DNA from: Burkholderia pyrrocinia
GTDB taxonomy: Bacteria > Pseudomonadota > Gammaproteobacteria > Burkholderiales > Burkholderiaceae
Assembly (NCBI RefSeq): GCF_001028665.1
Contig: NZ_CP011503.1
Coordinates: 62,001 to 126,000 of the forward strand
Reading direction: 5' to 3'
Length of the DNA: 64,000 bases
Within the stretch, counting starts at the first letter, position 1; each line of letters starts with the position of its first letter. The translations under genes were made by a program, and so were the position numbers. The notes beneath the pieces were generated by a model. That model was not told where the DNA came from, did no database searches, and worked only from the letters and a program-made list of their open reading frames with translations. Positions 62,060 through 64,000 of this stretch are shown one piece after another.

Positions 62060-62100
62060 AAAACGCCGCCGCCCGGTTTGCCCGGGCGGCGGCGTTTTTC
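62060..62100. terminator. Strong bidirectional terminator before lpdA end
   Basis: A 13-bp GC stem (CGCCGCCGCCCGG / CCGGGCGGCGGCG) with flanking A- and T-tracts. Ends lpdA and backs up the phaP terminator. Confidence 0.9.
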
Positions 62101-62133
62101 ATGGCCGGCGCAGAACCGGCCGTGCCGGTCGCG

Positions 62134-63900
62134 TTACTTCTTGCGTTGCGGCGGCAGGTCCGTACAGACGCCTTCGTACAGTTCGGCGGCCATGCCGACC
62201 GATTCGCCGAGCGTCGGGTGCGGATGGATCGTCTTGCCGATGTCTTCCGCGTCCGCGCCCATTTCGACGGCGAGGCACACTTCGCTGATCAGGTCGCCCG
62301 CGTTCAGGCCGACGATGCCGCCGCCGATCACGCGATGGGTTTCCTCGTCGAAGATCAGCTTCGTGAAGCCTTCGTCGCGGCCGTTCGCGATCGCGCGGCC
62401 CGAAGCGGCCCACGGGAACACGGCCTTGCCGTACTTGATGCCTTCGGCCTTGCACTGGTCTTCCGTCTTGCCGGCCCACGCCACTTCCGGATCCGTGTAC
62501 GCCACCGACGGGATCTGCAGTGCGTCGAAGTACGCCTTCTCGCCGTGCGCGGCTTCCGCTGCGACGTGGCCTTCATGCACGGCCTTGTGCGCGAGCATCG
62601 GCTGGCCGACCACATCGCCGATCGCGAAGATGTGCGGGACGTTCGTGCGCATCTGCTTGTCGACGTCGATGAAGCCGCGATCCGTGACGGCCACGCCGGC
62701 CTTGTCGGCGCCGATCTTCTTGCCGTTCGGGCTGCGGCCCACCGCGACGAGCACGAGGTCGTAGCGCTGCGCTTCCGCCGGCGCCTTCTCGCCCTCGAAC
62801 TTCACGTAGATGCCGTCTTCCTTCGCTTCCGCGCCGACCGTCTTGGTCTTCAGCATCACGTTGCCGAAGCGCTTCGCGTTGTACTTTTCCCAGACCTTCA
62901 CGAGATCGCGGTCCGCGCCCATCATCAGGCCGTCCATCATTTCGACGACGTCGATCTCGGCGCCGAGCGTCGCGTACACCGTCGCCATTTCGAGGCCGAT
63001 GATGCCGCCGCCGATCACGAGCATGCGCTTCGGCAGCTGGCGCAGTTCGAGTGCGCCCGTCGAATCGACGACGCGCGGGTCTTCCGGCATGAACGGCAGC
63101 TTCACGGCCTGCGAGCCCGCGGCGATGATCGCCTGCTTGAACCTGACGACCTTCTTGCCGTTTTCGCCCTGCACTTCCATGTGATACGGATCGACGAATG
63201 CGCCGACGCCCGTGACGACTTCGACCTTGCGCGCCTTCGCCATGCCGGCGAGGCCCGTCGTCAGCTTCTTGACGACACCGCCCTTGAAGTCGCGCAGCTT
63301 GTCGAGATCGACCTGCGGCTTGCCGAACGTGATGCCGTGCGACGCGAGCGCCGCGGCTTCGTCGATGACGAGCGCCGTGTGCAGCAGCGCCTTCGACGGG
63401 ATACAGCCCACGTTCAGGCACACGCCGCCGAGCGTCGAGTAGCGTTCGACGAGCACCGTCTTCATGCCGAGATCGGCTGCGCGGAACGCGGCCGAGTAGC
63501 CGCCGGGGCCGGCGCCGAGCACGAGCATGTCGCATTCGATGTCGACTGCGCCGGCGTAGCTGCCGGCTTGCGGCGCGGGTGCCGGGGCGGCGGCGGCCGG
63601 TGCCGGAGCTGCTGCTGCGGGCTTGACCGGTTCGGGTGCTTTCGCGGGTGCGGCGGCGCCTGCCGCTGCGTCGACGATGGCGATGACGGTGCCTTGCGAG
63701 ACTTTCTCGCCGGCCTTGACCTTGATTTCCTTGACGGTGCCGGCGACGTCGCTGGGCACTTCCATGGAGGCTTTGTCCGATTCGAGCGTGATGAGCGTCT
63801 GCTCTTTTTCGATCACGTCGCCGGGTTTCACATTGACTTCGATGACATCGACGCCGCTGAAATCGCCGATATCCGGAACCTTGACTTCGATGAGACTCAT
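62134..63900 (-). CDS. lpdA: Dihydrolipoyl dehydrogenase with N-terminal lipoyl domain (PDH E3)
   Basis: E3 of the pyruvate dehydrogenase complex; reoxidises dihydrolipoate with NAD. The 588 aa start with a biotinyl-lipoyl domain (lipoylated K43 in [17 protein letters not shown]), a flexible Ala/Pro linker (about 78-112) and then the E3 flavoprotein: FAD site [19 protein letters not shown] (128-146), redox disulfide C161/C166 ([13 protein letters not shown]), NAD site [20 protein letters not shown] and the C-terminal HPHPTLGES catalytic His. This lipoyl-E3 fusion is usual in betaproteobacteria. The upstream genes aceE and aceF should lie beyond the window. Confidence 0.97.
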   Translation of the reverse strand: MSLIEVKVPDIGDFSGVDVIEVNVKPGDVIEKEQTLITLESDKASMEVPSDVAGTVKEIKVKAGEKVSQGTVIAIVDAAAGAAAPAKAPEPVKPAAAAPAPAAAAPAPAPQAGSYAGAVDIECDMLVLGAGPGGYSAAFRAADLGMKTVLVERYSTLGGVCLNVGCIPSKALLHTALVIDEAAALASHGITFGKPQVDLDKLRDFKGGVVKKLTTGLAGMAKARKVEVVTGVGAFVDPYHMEVQGENGKKVVRFKQAIIAAGSQAVKLPFMPEDPRVVDSTGALELRQLPKRMLVIGGGIIGLEMATVYATLGAEIDVVEMMDGLMMGADRDLVKVWEKYNAKRFGNVMLKTKTVGAEAKEDGIYVKFEGEKAPAEAQRYDLVLVAVGRSPNGKKIGADKAGVAVTDRGFIDVDKQMRTNVPHIFAIGDVVGQPMLAHKAVHEGHVAAEAAHGEKAYFDALQIPSVAYTDPEVAWAGKTEDQCKAEGIKYGKAVFPWAASGRAIANGRDEGFTKLIFDEETHRVIGGGIVGLNAGDLISEVCLAVEMGADAEDIGKTIHPHPTLGESVGMAAELYEGVCTDLPPQRKK

Positions 63901-64000
63901 TACTGTCCCCTTCTTGATTAGCTGCAGACAGAGGGGGAGAAACCCGCGTGAGAACTACGGCCCGACAAAAGAAAGACCGCGACGCTGGGCAGGACCACCT
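63901..64000. other. Window edge upstream of lpdA
   Basis: The last 100 bp hold no complete gene. The lpdA leader has a possible Shine-Dalgarno, AAGAAGGGG. The gene expected upstream (aceF) is not visible. Confidence 0.35.

Overview
The window is a gene-dense, GC-rich (about two-thirds G+C by eye) stretch of housekeeping chromosome. Gene order, protein sequences and codon choice point to a betaproteobacterium of the genus Burkholderia, most likely the B. cepacia complex. That assignment rests on recognising families and synteny; no database search was run. I see about 55 protein genes and no rRNA, tRNA, CRISPR array, prophage or intact insertion sequence.

Layout. 1-5423 (minus): start of lysC, tilS, accA, an AlkA-type glycosylase and cysS. 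5658-8406 (plus): TPR protein, two cyclophilins and lpxH. 8459-10403 (minus): cysE and trmJ, divergent from suhB (10639). After a gene-poor gap holding a possible transposase scar come a large FAD oxidoreductase, mutS and an exported phosphoesterase-like protein (plus). slyD (minus) and roxA-like (plus) share a 32-bp divergent spacer, followed by an alanine-rich lipoprotein. 20056-29136 (minus): MBL hydrolase, bamC, dapA, methyltransferase, trpS, M50 protease, YciO-type protein, PHP phosphatase, alpha/beta hydrolase and a DUF455 protein. 29280-31265 (plus): gamma carbonic anhydrase, hslO and a small lipoprotein. 31352-42308 (minus): the pyrG-kdsA-eno-ftsB block, a second alpha/beta hydrolase, comEC-tatD and lolD-lolC.

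42459-49203 (plus): an RpfE-type protein, recJ, prfB with an intact programmed +1 frameshift, lysS and a glycine-zipper membrane protein. 49326-55224 (minus): a complete iscR-iscS-iscU-iscA-hscB-hscA-fdx-iscX operon whose promoter carries two IscR type-1 boxes, with a low-molecular-weight phosphatase upstream. 55924-58451 (minus): a small exported protein and lutB-lutA without a neighbouring lutC, divergent from an IclR regulator. The end holds a PBP7-type endopeptidase, a phasin whose promoter is bracketed by TGC-N3-GCA palindromes, and the pyruvate dehydrogenase E3 gene with an N-terminal lipoyl domain.

No clearly new multi-gene system is present. The most informative signals are regulatory or structural: the prfB frameshift, the iscR and phasin operators, paired hairpins ahead of a TTG-start hydrolase, the alanine-zipper lipoprotein with unusual alanine codons, the incomplete lut cassette, and the rpfE-recJ-prfB-lysS order resembling the flank of the Xanthomonas rpf cluster.
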